Shown here: piece after piece, positions 38,488 to 47,008 of the stretch
How positions within the stretch are numbered: position 1 is the first letter of the stretch
Layout of the letters: the number at the start of each line of letters is the position of its first letter
Origin: Jiella pelagia
GTDB lineage: Bacteria; Pseudomonadota; Alphaproteobacteria; Rhizobiales; Rhizobiaceae
Length of the DNA: 64,000 nucleotides
Assembly (NCBI RefSeq): GCF_026898155.1
Contig: NZ_CP114029.1
Location: 2,398,001 to 2,462,000 of the forward strand
Direction: 5' to 3'
Program-made: the position numbers and the translations under genes
Notes under the pieces: model-generated
What the model saw: only the letters and a program-made list of their open reading frames with translations
What the model was told of the DNA's origin: nothing
The model's database searches: none

Positions 38488-38659
38488 TCGAGCAGGAAAT
38501 TTCAGGCGAGGCTCCCTACGAGGGGCCGCCGAACCACCGCCGACCGAGGCTCCCTGGCGGAGCCAGGGCGCGGTGGCAGCATGATCATCCCCGTAAGGGT
38601 TGGGTATCGCGGATGCGACGGAGCGCTGCTTCCGTCGAGCGCCAGAGGACACAGGAAAC

Positions 38660-40628
38660 ATGACACTTTCACTCAAGGCAAAATTCGCCGCCGCCTTCGG
38701 CTCGCTGCTCATCTTGATGATGGCGCTGGGAGGCCTGGCGATCGTCAAGATGAGCGACATCAACGACGCCTCGACGGTGATCGCCGAGAACTGGCTGCCG
38801 AGCGTCGACGCGGTCAACCGCATCAACACCGACACGTCGGACCTCCGCATCCTCGAATACCGGCACGTCGCCGCCACCGACCCGGCGGCGATGCGGGAGG
38901 TGGAAACCGAAACGGCGGAACTGATGTCGAGGTTGAAGGAGCACCGGGCCGCCTATGAGGCGCTCATCTCCTCGCCCGAGGAGCGGACGATCTATGGCGA
39001 GTTCGACGCCAAGTTCTCGCAATACATGGCCCAGCACGAGCGGATGCTGACCCAGTCGCGGCAGAACCTGAACGATCAGGCCGTCGCAACCCTGAATGGC
39101 AGCCGCAGCCTGTTCGACGACTTCTCGAGCGACATGCTGCAACTCGTCAACATGAACAAGGACGGCGGCAGGGCGGCGAGCGACGCCGCGTCCGTCGACT
39201 ATGAAAATGCGCGCATGATCGTCCTGGCCATGATCGGCTTCGCTCTCGTCGTCGGGGTCGGGGTCGCCGTCATCGTCAGCCGCAGCATCCTGAAGCAGCT
39301 CGGCGGCGAGCCCGACTACACCGTCTCCATCATCCGGGAGATCGCTATCGGCAATCTCGGCGTCGAGGTGGCGACGGCCAAGGGCGACACGACGAGCCTC
39401 CTCGCCAACGCCAAGGGCATGATCGCCAATCTGAAGGGCGCTGCCGGCGTCGCCGACCAGATCGCCGCCGGTGATCTTTCGGTCCAGCCCAAGCCCTTGT
39501 CGGACAAGGACACTCTCGGTCTCTCCCTGGCGCAGATGGTCGAGAATCTCCGGCAGTCGGCGGCGGTGGCGGATCAGATCGCTGCGGGCGATCTGACGAT
39601 CGACCCGAAGCCGCTGTCGGACAAGGACACGCTCGGCCTCGCCCTGCAAAGCATGGTCCAGCGTCTGCGTGGGATCATCGCCGACGCGCTGTCTGCCGCC
39701 CACAATGTTTCTTCGGGCAGCCAGCAGCTCTCCGCGAGCCTCCGAAGAACTGTCGCAAGGCGCGACGGAACAGGCCTCTTCGACGGAGGAAGCGTCGTCT
39801 TCGATGGAAGAGATGGCCTCGAACATCAAGCAGAACGCCGAGAACGCCCAGCAGACCGAGACGATCGCCCGCCAGTCGGCGCGTGACGCCCAGGCGAGCG
39901 GGGAGGCCGTCGGCAAGGCCGTCAGCGCGATGGAGACGATCGCCGAGAAGATCCTGATCGTCCAGGAGATCGCCCGCCAGACCGATCTTCTCGCCCTCAA
40001 TGCGGCGGTCGAGGCCGCCCGGGCTGGCGAGCACGGTCGTGGCTTTGCGGTGGTGGCCTCGGAGGTGCGCAAGCTCGCCGAGCGCAGCCAGGCGGCGGCC
40101 CAGCAGATCTCCGGCCTGTCCGGCGATACGGTGAAGGCGGCGCAGGAGGCCGGCCAGATGCTGACCCGGCTGGTGCCGGACATCCAGAAGACGGCAGAAC
40201 TCGTGGCGGAGATCTCCAATGCCAGCCGCGAGCAGAATGCCGGCGCCGCGCAGATCAACACGGCGATCCAGCAGCTCGACAAGGTGACCCAGCAGAACAC
40301 CTCCGCCGCCGAGGAAATGGCCTCGACGTCGGAAGAGCTGGCGAGCCAGGCCGATCAGCTCCAGCAGGCAATCTCATACTTCCGGATCGAACAGACCGGG
40401 GCCCTTGGGATGGCCGTCGCCTCCGCGCCGCGCAAGGCAGCTGCCGGCAAGAAGAAGAGTGCCGGTCTCGGCGTCGCCGAAATGCAGGAAACGATCCGGG
40501 CCGCCACGCCTTCCATGGCGGGTCTCGGGCGCGGCGCCAGAGCCAAGGGCGGCGGCTTCGATCTCGACCTGAACGACGGCGGCGACGATCTGGACAGCCG
40601 CTTCACCCGCAACGGCCATGCCGCATAG
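38660..40628 (+). CDS. Methyl-accepting chemotaxis protein 2 with repeated HAMP-like units (one apparent frameshift)
   Basis: Membrane receptor of about 655 residues. N-terminal membrane helix (about 10-30), a helical periplasmic domain (to about 185), a second helix (about 190-212), then a HAMP and two near-copies of a unit [10 protein letters not shown]...[12 protein letters not shown] (coded by about 39454-39540 and 39565-39650). The signalling domain follows, matching receptor 1 over about 205 residues, and the tail ends in [12 protein letters not shown]. The frame breaks at 39736-39742, GAGCCTC inside SGSQQLSAS; here the expected GAGCTC spans codons GCG AGC TCC (Ala-Ser-Ser), a different phase from the other sites. 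The ATG at 38660 follows AGGAAAC. Confidence 0.9.
39762..40385 (+). repeat. Near-identical 624-bp block, copy 2 (receptor signalling domain)
   Basis: Second copy of the block at 37571-38194. It codes for the methylation helices, hairpin tip and return helix of receptor 2. Differences are scattered third-position changes, so the protein is nearly unchanged. Confidence 0.9.
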
Positions 40629-40648
40629 TCCTGTGCATCCCAAACCTG

Positions 40649-40669
40649 CCTCCGGCCTTCCGCCGGAGG
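40649..40669 (+). other. Hairpin between receptor 2 and second cheW
   Basis: Perfect 8-bp stem CCTCCGGC (40649-40656), loop CTTCC, GCCGGAGG (40662-40669) just after the receptor 2 stop. No T-run. The right arm would hide a GGAGG, and the ATG at 40672 follows directly, so if that start were used the stem would block it. Confidence 0.45.
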
Positions 40670-40698
40670 CGATGTCCAAACCGATGCGAGGGATCGCG

Positions 40699-41160
40699 AT
40701 GGCCGACCACACGCAATATGTGACCTTAGGGGTCGCCGACAGCCTCTTCGCGGTTCCGGTGGCCCGGGTTCAGGAGATCCTGGAGCCGCAACCTCTTGCG
40801 AAGATGCCGCGGGCGCCTGCCGACTTCCTCGGCGTCATCGACGTTCGCGGCCAGAGCGTCCCGGTGACCGATCTGCGCCTGCGGCTGGCGATGCCGCCTG
40901 CCGAGGACACCCTCGACACGCGCATCATCGTGCTCGAGGTCGAGATCGGCGGGGAGCAGCGCAAGGTCGCGCTCAGAGCCGACCGGGTCTTCGAGGTGGC
41001 CGAACTCGACGCCGGTTCGCTCGAACCTCCCGCCCGGATGGGCACGCGCTGGCAGGCCGATTGCGTCGCTGGGGTCGGCCGGCGCAACGGCGCCTTCGTG
41101 ACGGTCTTCGATCTCGACCGGCTGTTCGCCATCGACGGGGCGAACGAAGCCGCAGCCTAG
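40699..41160 (+). CDS. cheW: Chemotaxis adaptor CheW (second copy)
   Basis: CheW-fold adaptor of 153 residues: VTLGVADSLFAVPVARVQEILEP, APADFLGVIDVRGQSVPVTDLRLR and TRWQADCVAGVGRRNGAF. I chose ATG 40699 because GAGGGAT lies 7 bases upstream; ATG 40672 and ATG 40618 are in frame but the first follows its GGAGG too closely and the second overlaps the receptor end. Having two diverged CheW proteins in one cluster allows mixed receptor arrays. It is followed by a 281-base gap with a rhizobial-type palindrome. Confidence 0.88.
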   Translation: MADHTQYVTLGVADSLFAVPVARVQEILEPQPLAKMPRAPADFLGVIDVRGQSVPVTDLRLRLAMPPAEDTLDTRIIVLEVEIGGEQRKVALRADRVFEVAELDAGSLEPPARMGTRWQADCVAGVGRRNGAFVTVFDLDRLFAIDGANEAAA

Positions 41161-41161
41161 G

Positions 41162-41208
41162 GCATGATCGCAAAGAGCGAGAACCGCTCGTCGAAAAAGC
41201 GATCATGC
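41162..41208. repeat. Rhizobial-type intergenic palindrome
   Basis: GCATGATCGC (41162-41171) and its exact inverse GCGATCATGC (41199-41208) flank an inner imperfect palindrome (GAGCG...CGCTC). The plan GCATGATC - purine-rich - GAACCG - pyrimidine/A-rich - GATCATGC is that of the short palindromic repeats scattered between genes in Rhizobiales. It lies just after the second cheW stop. The rest of the 41161-41441 gap shows no gene. Confidence 0.7.
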
Positions 41209-41441
41209 GAGCGGGAAACCGAACGCGATCGCTCGGGTGACCCGATCTCGCTCAAGCTTGGTGAATTAGCAGTTGGTTCGTGGCCGGTGGCAGGCTGCTC
41301 GACGCTCGGGCCGACGGACTGAACGACGTGATCTTGCCGGCGAACGGCATCGACGGCCGCGCGCGCCGCCAAGCTCCGTTTTCGGACTGGCGTCGACGGG
41401 GCTCGACGGCCTCTCCGGCACGTCGCCAAAGGATAATGGGA

Positions 41442-42329
41442 ATGGCTCTTTCTTCTGCGGTCGACGAGGGTAGCCGGGCTTACCGCCCGCCAGTCGTGAA
41501 CGATCAGATCGCTGCGGCCGACTTCGAGCGGCTCGCCGGGCTCGTCACCAGCCACACCGGGATCAAGCTGCCGCCGGCCAAGCAGCTGATGATCGAGGGG
41601 CGCCTGCGCAAGCGCATGCGCGCCCGCAATCAACCGAATCTGTACGCCTATTGTCGTTTCCTGTTCGATCAGGGCGGGCTCGAATCCGAGATCACCCATC
41701 TGATCGACGTCGTCACGACCAACAAGACCGATTTCTTCCGTGAGCCCGACCATCTCGACTTCATGGAAAGCCGCATGGTGGATGCGCTTCTGGCGCAGAC
41801 CCGGCCGCGACCGCTGCTCAAGGTCTGGAGCGCGGCAAGTTCCAATGGCGCCGAAGCCTGGTCGATCGCCATGGTGCTCGAGGACATGGCCCGCAAGCGC
41901 CGAAACTTCAGCTACGCCATTCTCGGCACGGACATCTCGACCGTCGTTCTGGAACAGGCCCGCCGGGCGGTCTACCCGGTCGAGGCGATGGATCCCGTCC
42001 CGGCCGACAAGCGCCAGCGCTACGTCATGGAGAGCCGGGACCCGGAGCTTCGCGGCGAGGTGCGGATCGTCCCGGAACTGCGCCAGCGCGCGCGCTTCGA
42101 CCGGATGAACCTGATGGACACGCAATATCCCTATGATCGGGACGTGGACATCATCTTTCTGCGCAACGTGCTGATCTATTTCGAGAAGGTCGACCAGGAA
42201 GCGGTCGTCGCCCGGCTCGTCGGCCATCTGCGGCGGGGCGGCTACCTCGTCGTCGGCCATTCCGAATCGATGGTCGTCGTCGAGAAGAGCGTTCGGCAGG
42301 TCGGGCCGACCGTCTTCCAGAAATCCTAA
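41442..42329 (+). CDS. cheR: Chemotaxis protein methyltransferase CheR
   Basis: Methylates glutamates on receptors using SAM. The 295 residues have the N-terminal helical CheR domain ([32 protein letters not shown] in the 15-50 region), then the catalytic domain with [32 protein letters not shown] (SAM site; usual form SAGCSTGEE), LGTDIS, and NVLIYF. Ala-Ser-Ser in place of the common Gly-Cys-Ser is a mild change. I chose ATG 41442 because AAAGGA precedes it at good spacing; ATG 41436 is also possible. cheB follows 11 bases later with an AGGAGG site. Confidence 0.92.
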   Translation: MALSSAVDEGSRAYRPPVVNDQIAAADFERLAGLVTSHTGIKLPPAKQLMIEGRLRKRMRARNQPNLYAYCRFLFDQGGLESEITHLIDVVTTNKTDFFREPDHLDFMESRMVDALLAQTRPRPLLKVWSAASSNGAEAWSIAMVLEDMARKRRNFSYAILGTDISTVVLEQARRAVYPVEAMDPVPADKRQRYVMESRDPELRGEVRIVPELRQRARFDRMNLMDTQYPYDRDVDIIFLRNVLIYFEKVDQEAVVARLVGHLRRGGYLVVGHSESMVVVEKSVRQVGPTVFQKS

Positions 42330-42340
42330 AGGAGGGATCG

Positions 42341-43487
42341 ATGCCAACCACAGCCTCGACGGATGGTAGCGGGAAGATCCGGGTCCTGATCGTCGACGAT
42401 TCCGCCTCGGTCCGCGCCACCCTCAGTGCGATTCTCGCCGACGATCCGCAGATCGAGGTAATGGGGGCCGCCGCCGATCCCTATCTCGCCGCCGAGAAGA
42501 TCCGCCAGCAGGTGCCGGACGTCCTGTTCCTCGACATCGAGATGCCGCGCATGGACGGCCTGACCTTCCTCAGAAAGATCATGGCCCAGCGCCCGATCCC
42601 GGTGGTCATCTGTTCGAGCCTTGCCGCCGAGAATTCCGACGTGATGATGGAGGCGCTCGCCGCCGGCGCCGTCGACGTGATTACCAAGCCACGGGTGGAT
42701 ACGGCGCAGTTCCTCAACGATTCCCGCATGCTCATCTGCGACGTCGCCAAGGCCGCGGCCCATGCGCGGGTGCGCGCCGGGGCGCGTCGCCAGCCGAAGA
42801 TGGTGGTCGAGGCGAAGCACCTGGCCGACGTCGTCGTCCCGCCCATTTCCGAAACCCGCGCCGCCTCGCTGCGCCGCTCGATCCCGAAGACCGAGCCGAT
42901 CGTCTGCATCGGCGCCTCGACCGGCGGCACCGAAGCACTCGCGGCCGTCCTGACGCGGCTGCCGGCGGCAAGCCCCGCCATCCTGATCGTCCAGCACATG
43001 CCGGAAAACTTCACGGCGGCCTTCGCCCGCCGCCTCGACGGGATCTGCGCCGTCGCGGTGAAGGAGGCGGCCGACGGCGATCAGCTGATCGCCGGCCGCG
43101 TGTTGATCGCGCCCGGCAACCAGCACATGCTGCTGCGCCGGACCGCCAGCCGCTATGCCGTCACGATCCAGACCGGCCCCTATGTCTGCCGCCATCGCCC
43201 GTCCGTCGACGTCTTGTTCCGCTCGGCCGCGCAGAATGCCGGCGCCAACGCCATGGGCGTGCTTTTGACCGGCATGGGCGACGACGGCGCACGCGGTCTT
43301 CTGGAAATGCGCGGCATGGGATCCCACACGGTCGCCCAGGACGAGGAGACCAGCATCGTCTTCGGCATGCCGCGCGAGGCGATCGAGCCTCGGGGCGGCG
43401 CAGAAGGTCCTGCCGTTGCACAAGGTCGCCGAGGAGATCCTGCGCCATTGCGCCGGGGCCGCCCAAGCGGCGAGGGCCGCATCATGA
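42341..43487 (+). CDS. cheB: Chemotaxis protein-glutamate methylesterase CheB (one apparent frameshift)
   Basis: Removes methyl groups from receptors when phosphorylated. Receiver domain (residues 12-130; Asp65 in [12 protein letters not shown]) and a C-terminal esterase (about 185-370) with catalytic Ser193 in [11 protein letters not shown], His in VQHMPENFT and Asp in [10 protein letters not shown]. The frame breaks at 43385-43391, GAGCCTC for GAG CTC, after MPREAIE; the corrected end runs [18 protein letters not shown] and stops at 43487, giving 381 residues. Uncorrected, the frame runs into the next gene and makes a false 962-residue fusion. The true stop overlaps the next start (ATGA). 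Confidence 0.92.
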
Positions 43488-45229
43488 GCGCACTTGCAGC
43501 CGTCCCCTACCACCCGATCGACGAAGACGCCGAAACGCCGGGCGAGCGCGGCTCGGCCTCCGGTCTGCTCCGGCATCGCCACCGGCTGAACGGCACGATC
43601 GCGGCGATCGAGCAGATCTTTCTCGGCATCGGCGAACGGCTCGTCACCTGCGTCGGCATTCTCGGCGACATGCAGTCGGCCTTTGGCGCCGTCACCACGG
43701 CCCATGCCAGCCCGGAACTCGCCTCGGCGGAAGCGTCCATCCGCGCGCTCGTCGGCGAGTGCCTCGATCTCGTCGAGCGATCGCAGCATCAGCGCTCCCT
43801 GATCCAGCAGTTGTCGCGCTCGCTCGCGGCGGCGACGCCGCGGATCGACGAGTTGCGGCAGACGGTCGCCATGATCGCTGCGATCGCCATCAATGCCAGG
43901 GTCACCGCCGCCTCGATGCGCAACCACGGCAATTCCGGCCTGACCGTCTTCACCGACGACGTGCTCGAATTGTCGAAGCGGGCCTCCGGCGTCGTGGACG
44001 AGCTGCAGCAGGGGGAGGTTCGCCTGCGCAGGCTGCTGGCGGATGCCGCGTCGCGAAGCGCCGTCTTCGAGCGGAACATGCGCGTCGCCACGGCCAATCT
44101 GAAGGAGCGGATCGAGGCCGATCTCAGCGGCGCCCTTGCCGAGCGCGATCGAGCCGGCAAGGTCGGGTCCTCCGCAACGGCGGCCTCGCAGGAGATCGCC
44201 CAGGAAGCGTCGACGATCGTCGCCTCGATGCAGATCGGCGACAACACCCGGCAACGGCTGGAACATGCCACTGCGGCACTCGCCATCGCCTCCGAGACGC
44301 CGACGGCGGGGCCGGCGATCCTGCGGCTGCAACTGGCGCAGCTCGCCGATACCCGCGACAGCCTCGTGACGGAAACCAGCTACATCCGCGATGCGATCCT
44401 TGCCCTGTCGCGCAGGATCGATCGCTCCTTCACCGCGCTGAGGAGCGAACTCGGCCAGGAGGGCGGATCCGACCTCCCAGGGACGAAACGCCTAGCCGCG
44501 GATATCGCCCGGGCGGCGGCGGAGCTGTCGCTGTCGGAGGCCGAGCACCGTCACGTCGAGGCTCTGGCCCGCACCATCGGCGGCGACGTCGAGATGTTCG
44601 GCGCCTGTTCCCGGGAAATGCGGACGCTCGAATTCGAGATGCGCCTGGTCAGCCTGAACACCGCCATCACCTGTTCCAATCTCGGCCAGGAGGGCAAGGC
44701 GCTCGGCGTCGTCTCCCTGCAGATGCGCGAATTGGTCGGCGAGATGGTCACCCGCTCCGAAGCCGTCGCCGGCGCGCTGTCCGAACTCGGCATCATCGCC
44801 GCCGAACTGGCCGAAGCGCGCCGCAACGGGGAAGAGCGGAGCATGGCGATGCTGGTCGCCGAGGCCGAGCGCAGCCTCGACCTGCTCCAGACGGTGGATG
44901 GAAGGATGCAGACGGTCGGGACGGTTCTGGGCGAAGTCGGAACCCGCGCCGCGGCCCTCGCCTCGGACGCCGGCGCCGCGCTCGAACGCCTGGACAGCCT
45001 CGTCGGGGAGCTGGACGCGGTGGAGGCCGAACTTGCCGTCGACGCACCGGGCGAGGCGGAGGGTGCTGCGGCGACGCTGCGGGACAAGCATGCAGCCCTG
45101 TTCGCCGAACTGCGCGCAGCCTATACGATGGAGGTCGAGCGCCAGATCCACGACACGGTTCTGGGCGCCGAAACCGCTCCGGCGGATGACAAGGCCGGTG
45201 CGACCGACATCGACGACATGCTGTTTTGA
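43484..45229 (+). CDS. Soluble coiled-coil protein of the chemotaxis island with two receptor-hairpin-like segments
   Basis: I do not recognise a named family. The 581 residues lack signal peptide and membrane helices and are largely helical. Two segments look like diverged tips of the chemoreceptor signalling hairpin: residues 132-166 ([11 protein letters not shown]...[16 protein letters not shown]) and 387-418 ([19 protein letters not shown], then [10 protein letters not shown]), compared with [28 protein letters not shown] of true receptors. At 249-261 is [13 protein letters not shown], whose D-x-T-x-Q spacing recalls the CheZ phosphatase motif. It starts on the cheB stop (ATGA), so it is made with CheB. 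A role as array component, decoy receptor or CheY-P phosphatase is inference. Confidence 0.75.
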   Translation: MSALAAVPYHPIDEDAETPGERGSASGLLRHRHRLNGTIAAIEQIFLGIGERLVTCVGILGDMQSAFGAVTTAHASPELASAEASIRALVGECLDLVERSQHQRSLIQQLSRSLAAATPRIDELRQTVAMIAAIAINARVTAASMRNHGNSGLTVFTDDVLELSKRASGVVDELQQGEVRLRRLLADAASRSAVFERNMRVATANLKERIEADLSGALAERDRAGKVGSSATAASQEIAQEASTIVASMQIGDNTRQRLEHATAALAIASETPTAGPAILRLQLAQLADTRDSLVTETSYIRDAILALSRRIDRSFTALRSELGQEGGSDLPGTKRLAADIARAAAELSLSEAEHRHVEALARTIGGDVEMFGACSREMRTLEFEMRLVSLNTAITCSNLGQEGKALGVVSLQMRELVGEMVTRSEAVAGALSELGIIAAELAEARRNGEERSMAMLVAEAERSLDLLQTVDGRMQTVGTVLGEVGTRAAALASDAGAALERLDSLVGELDAVEAELAVDAPGEAEGAAATLRDKHAALFAELRAAYTMEVERQIHDTVLGAETAPADDKAGATDIDDMLF

Positions 45230-45309
45230 AAGGGAAAACGGGCGAGGCGGAGCTGCGCCCGCATTTCTCGACAGAGCAGATCAGCGTCGAGAATGTCTCG
45301 CGGAAGCAT

Positions 45310-45385
<76 letters not shown>

Positions 45386-45636
45386 ATCCACCGATGCGAA
45401 GCGGCTTTTAGAGCCTCGGGCGGCATTCTGTCAACGGGCTTGCCTTGCATCGATGGCCGGGCTCGCCGGCCGCTGGTATCCAGCCTGCGCGTCGATTGAG
45501 CGTCCGTCCCTTGGCGCCGGTCAAAGACCGGGGCCGATGGCATTAAGCCTTCCGTCGCTGTTCGACCCCGGCGCTGCTTGCGCCCCCAGACCGCGATGTC
45601 TACATCGGGCTTGGCTCAAACCAAGGCACGGGATCA

Positions 45637-45939
45637 ATGCTGGCTGTCACCTTCGTTCTTTATCAGGCGCTCAATCTTTATTGGTGGATCGTCATCGCCT
45701 CGGCCATCCTGTCCTGGCTCTTTGCCTTCAACATCGTCAATCCGGGCAATCCCTTCGTCGATTCCATCGGTCGGTTCCTGTGGCAGATGACCGAGCCGGT
45801 CTATCGCCGCATCCGCCGCTTCCTGCCCGATCTCGGCGGCATCGACCTGTCGCCGCTGGTGGTCCTCTTCGCCATCATGTTCCTGCAGTATTTCCTCATC
45901 GTCTATGTCGATCCGGCCATCGCGCGAGCCGGTCTCTGA
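45637..45939 (+). CDS. YggT family membrane protein
   Basis: Small inner-membrane protein of 100 residues with two membrane segments (about 5-27 and 70-92) joined by a basic loop. NPFVDSIGRFLWQMTEPVYRRIRRFLPDLGGIDLSPLVV is the characteristic YggT middle (position about 36-75). The family is linked to cell division and osmotic resistance in other bacteria, but its action is not settled. It precedes the DUF167 gene by 21 bases, a pairing seen widely (yggT-yggU). Confidence 0.9.
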   Translation: MLAVTFVLYQALNLYWWIVIASAILSWLFAFNIVNPGNPFVDSIGRFLWQMTEPVYRRIRRFLPDLGGIDLSPLVVLFAIMFLQYFLIVYVDPAIARAGL

Positions 45940-45960
45940 CCCGGTAGCCGTCTCGCCGCA

Positions 45961-46293
45961 ATGACCGGGCGAGCGTTCTTTCGGGCGGAGGGCGAGGCCG
46001 TCCTCCTCTTTGTCCGGGTGACGCCGCGCTCCTCCAGGGACGCCATCGAGGGCGTGACGGTGGATGCCGCCGGCGAGGCGCGTCTGGCGGTGCGGCTGCG
46101 GGCGGTTCCCGAGGACGGCAAGGCCAACAAGGCCCTCGTCGCGCTCATCGCCAAGAGCTGGAAGATCCCGAAATCGGCGATCGAGGTCGTCTCCGGCCTG
46201 ACCATGCGGCAGAAGACGCTGCGCATCGCCCATGATAGCATCGCCAAAATCCTCCGCGACGTGGCGGAAGCGAAGGGAGGCAGCCTGTCATGA
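45961..46293 (+). CDS. DUF167 (YggU-type) protein
   Basis: Small soluble protein of 110 residues. Family marks: VRVTPRSSRDAIEGV, LAVRLRAVPEDGKANKALVALIAK and VVSGLTMRQKTLRI. Structure is a small alpha/beta fold; the role is unknown. The start ATG opens 21 bases after the yggT-type stop, and its stop overlaps the next gene by ATGA, so the three are probably one transcript. Confidence 0.9.
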   Translation: MTGRAFFRAEGEAVLLFVRVTPRSSRDAIEGVTVDAAGEARLAVRLRAVPEDGKANKALVALIAKSWKIPKSAIEVVSGLTMRQKTLRIAHDSIAKILRDVAEAKGGSLS

Positions 46294-46919
46294 CGGTCTT
46301 TCCGGGCAAGCATCGCGCAATGGGCGAGGGGTTCCGCCGCCCGGCGCCAACGGCGACCCTCCTGGCCGGCCTTTGCGCCGGTTTGCTGGCGATTTCGCCG
46401 GCTGCGGCCGCCAGCTTCGACAGTGCCTATACCAAGCTCGACCTCGATGGCTGCGAGGTGCTGAAGGAATACGAGGAAGGCAGCGGCGTCGACCTGGAAT
46501 GTCCCGGCTACAAGGGCATCCCGGTGTTCGTCTCGGAAGGTGACCTGCGCACCACCGTCGCCTTCGGCACTGAGAACGAGAATGGCGGCACCTTCGCCCC
46601 GTTCAATTCGCCGGGCACGACCGTCGAGTGGCGGCTCTCGGGTGGCACACCCTTCGCCGCTATCCTGCGCTTTCATCTCGATCCCGGCGATGGCTCGGGC
46701 AAGACGGTGAGCGTCCTCGGCATCCACACGATCGGCGGGAACGGGCGGGAGAGCTGCCCGGTCGGCTATGTCGACGCCAGCGTCAACGCCGATGCCAACG
46801 TCCTCGCCCGCAAGGTGGCGGACGAGGAGGCCGGTGGCTTCGCCTGCGGGACCGACCGGCCAAGCTATCGCGGCAATGTCTCGGAAATCGGCGGCTCGGC
46901 GACGGCAGTCCGCTATTAG
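46290..46919 (+). CDS. Secreted protein of unknown function
   Basis: Not recognised. The 209-residue product has an N-terminal signal peptide (hydrophobic core LLAGLCAGLLAISPAAA, cleavage near AAA-SFD at about residue 41), so the mature protein of about 168 residues is periplasmic or secreted. It has four cysteines (DGCEVL, LECPG, ESCPVG, GFACG) that may form two disulfides. Glycine, aspartate and serine are frequent, with a beta-rich look. A shorter start at 46320 (MGEGFRRP) would still keep the signal peptide. It shares ATGA with the DUF167 gene. Ku begins 89 bases downstream. Confidence 0.75.
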   Translation: MTVFPGKHRAMGEGFRRPAPTATLLAGLCAGLLAISPAAAASFDSAYTKLDLDGCEVLKEYEEGSGVDLECPGYKGIPVFVSEGDLRTTVAFGTENENGGTFAPFNSPGTTVEWRLSGGTPFAAILRFHLDPGDGSGKTVSVLGIHTIGGNGRESCPVGYVDASVNADANVLARKVADEEAGGFACGTDRPSYRGNVSEIGGSATAVRY

Positions 46920-47008
46920 AGGGCCCCTTTGGCGGTCGCTCGTTTACCGAGAGTCAGATTCTTTTCGCCGCGCCTGAACCACTCATCGGGATTCCCGTTT
47001 GGCGAATC

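Noticed and set aside
40618-40698. Start of the second cheW at ATG 40618 or 40672
   Set aside because: 40618 overlaps the receptor end with no ribosome-binding site; 40672 follows its GGAGG by only 2 bases and that GGAGG is held in a hairpin. ATG 40699 has GAGGGAT at normal spacing.
42341-45229. A 962-residue CheB fusion to the coiled-coil protein
   Set aside because: Arises from the extra base at 43385-43391. The corrected cheB frame has its own conserved end and stop, overlapping the next ATG.
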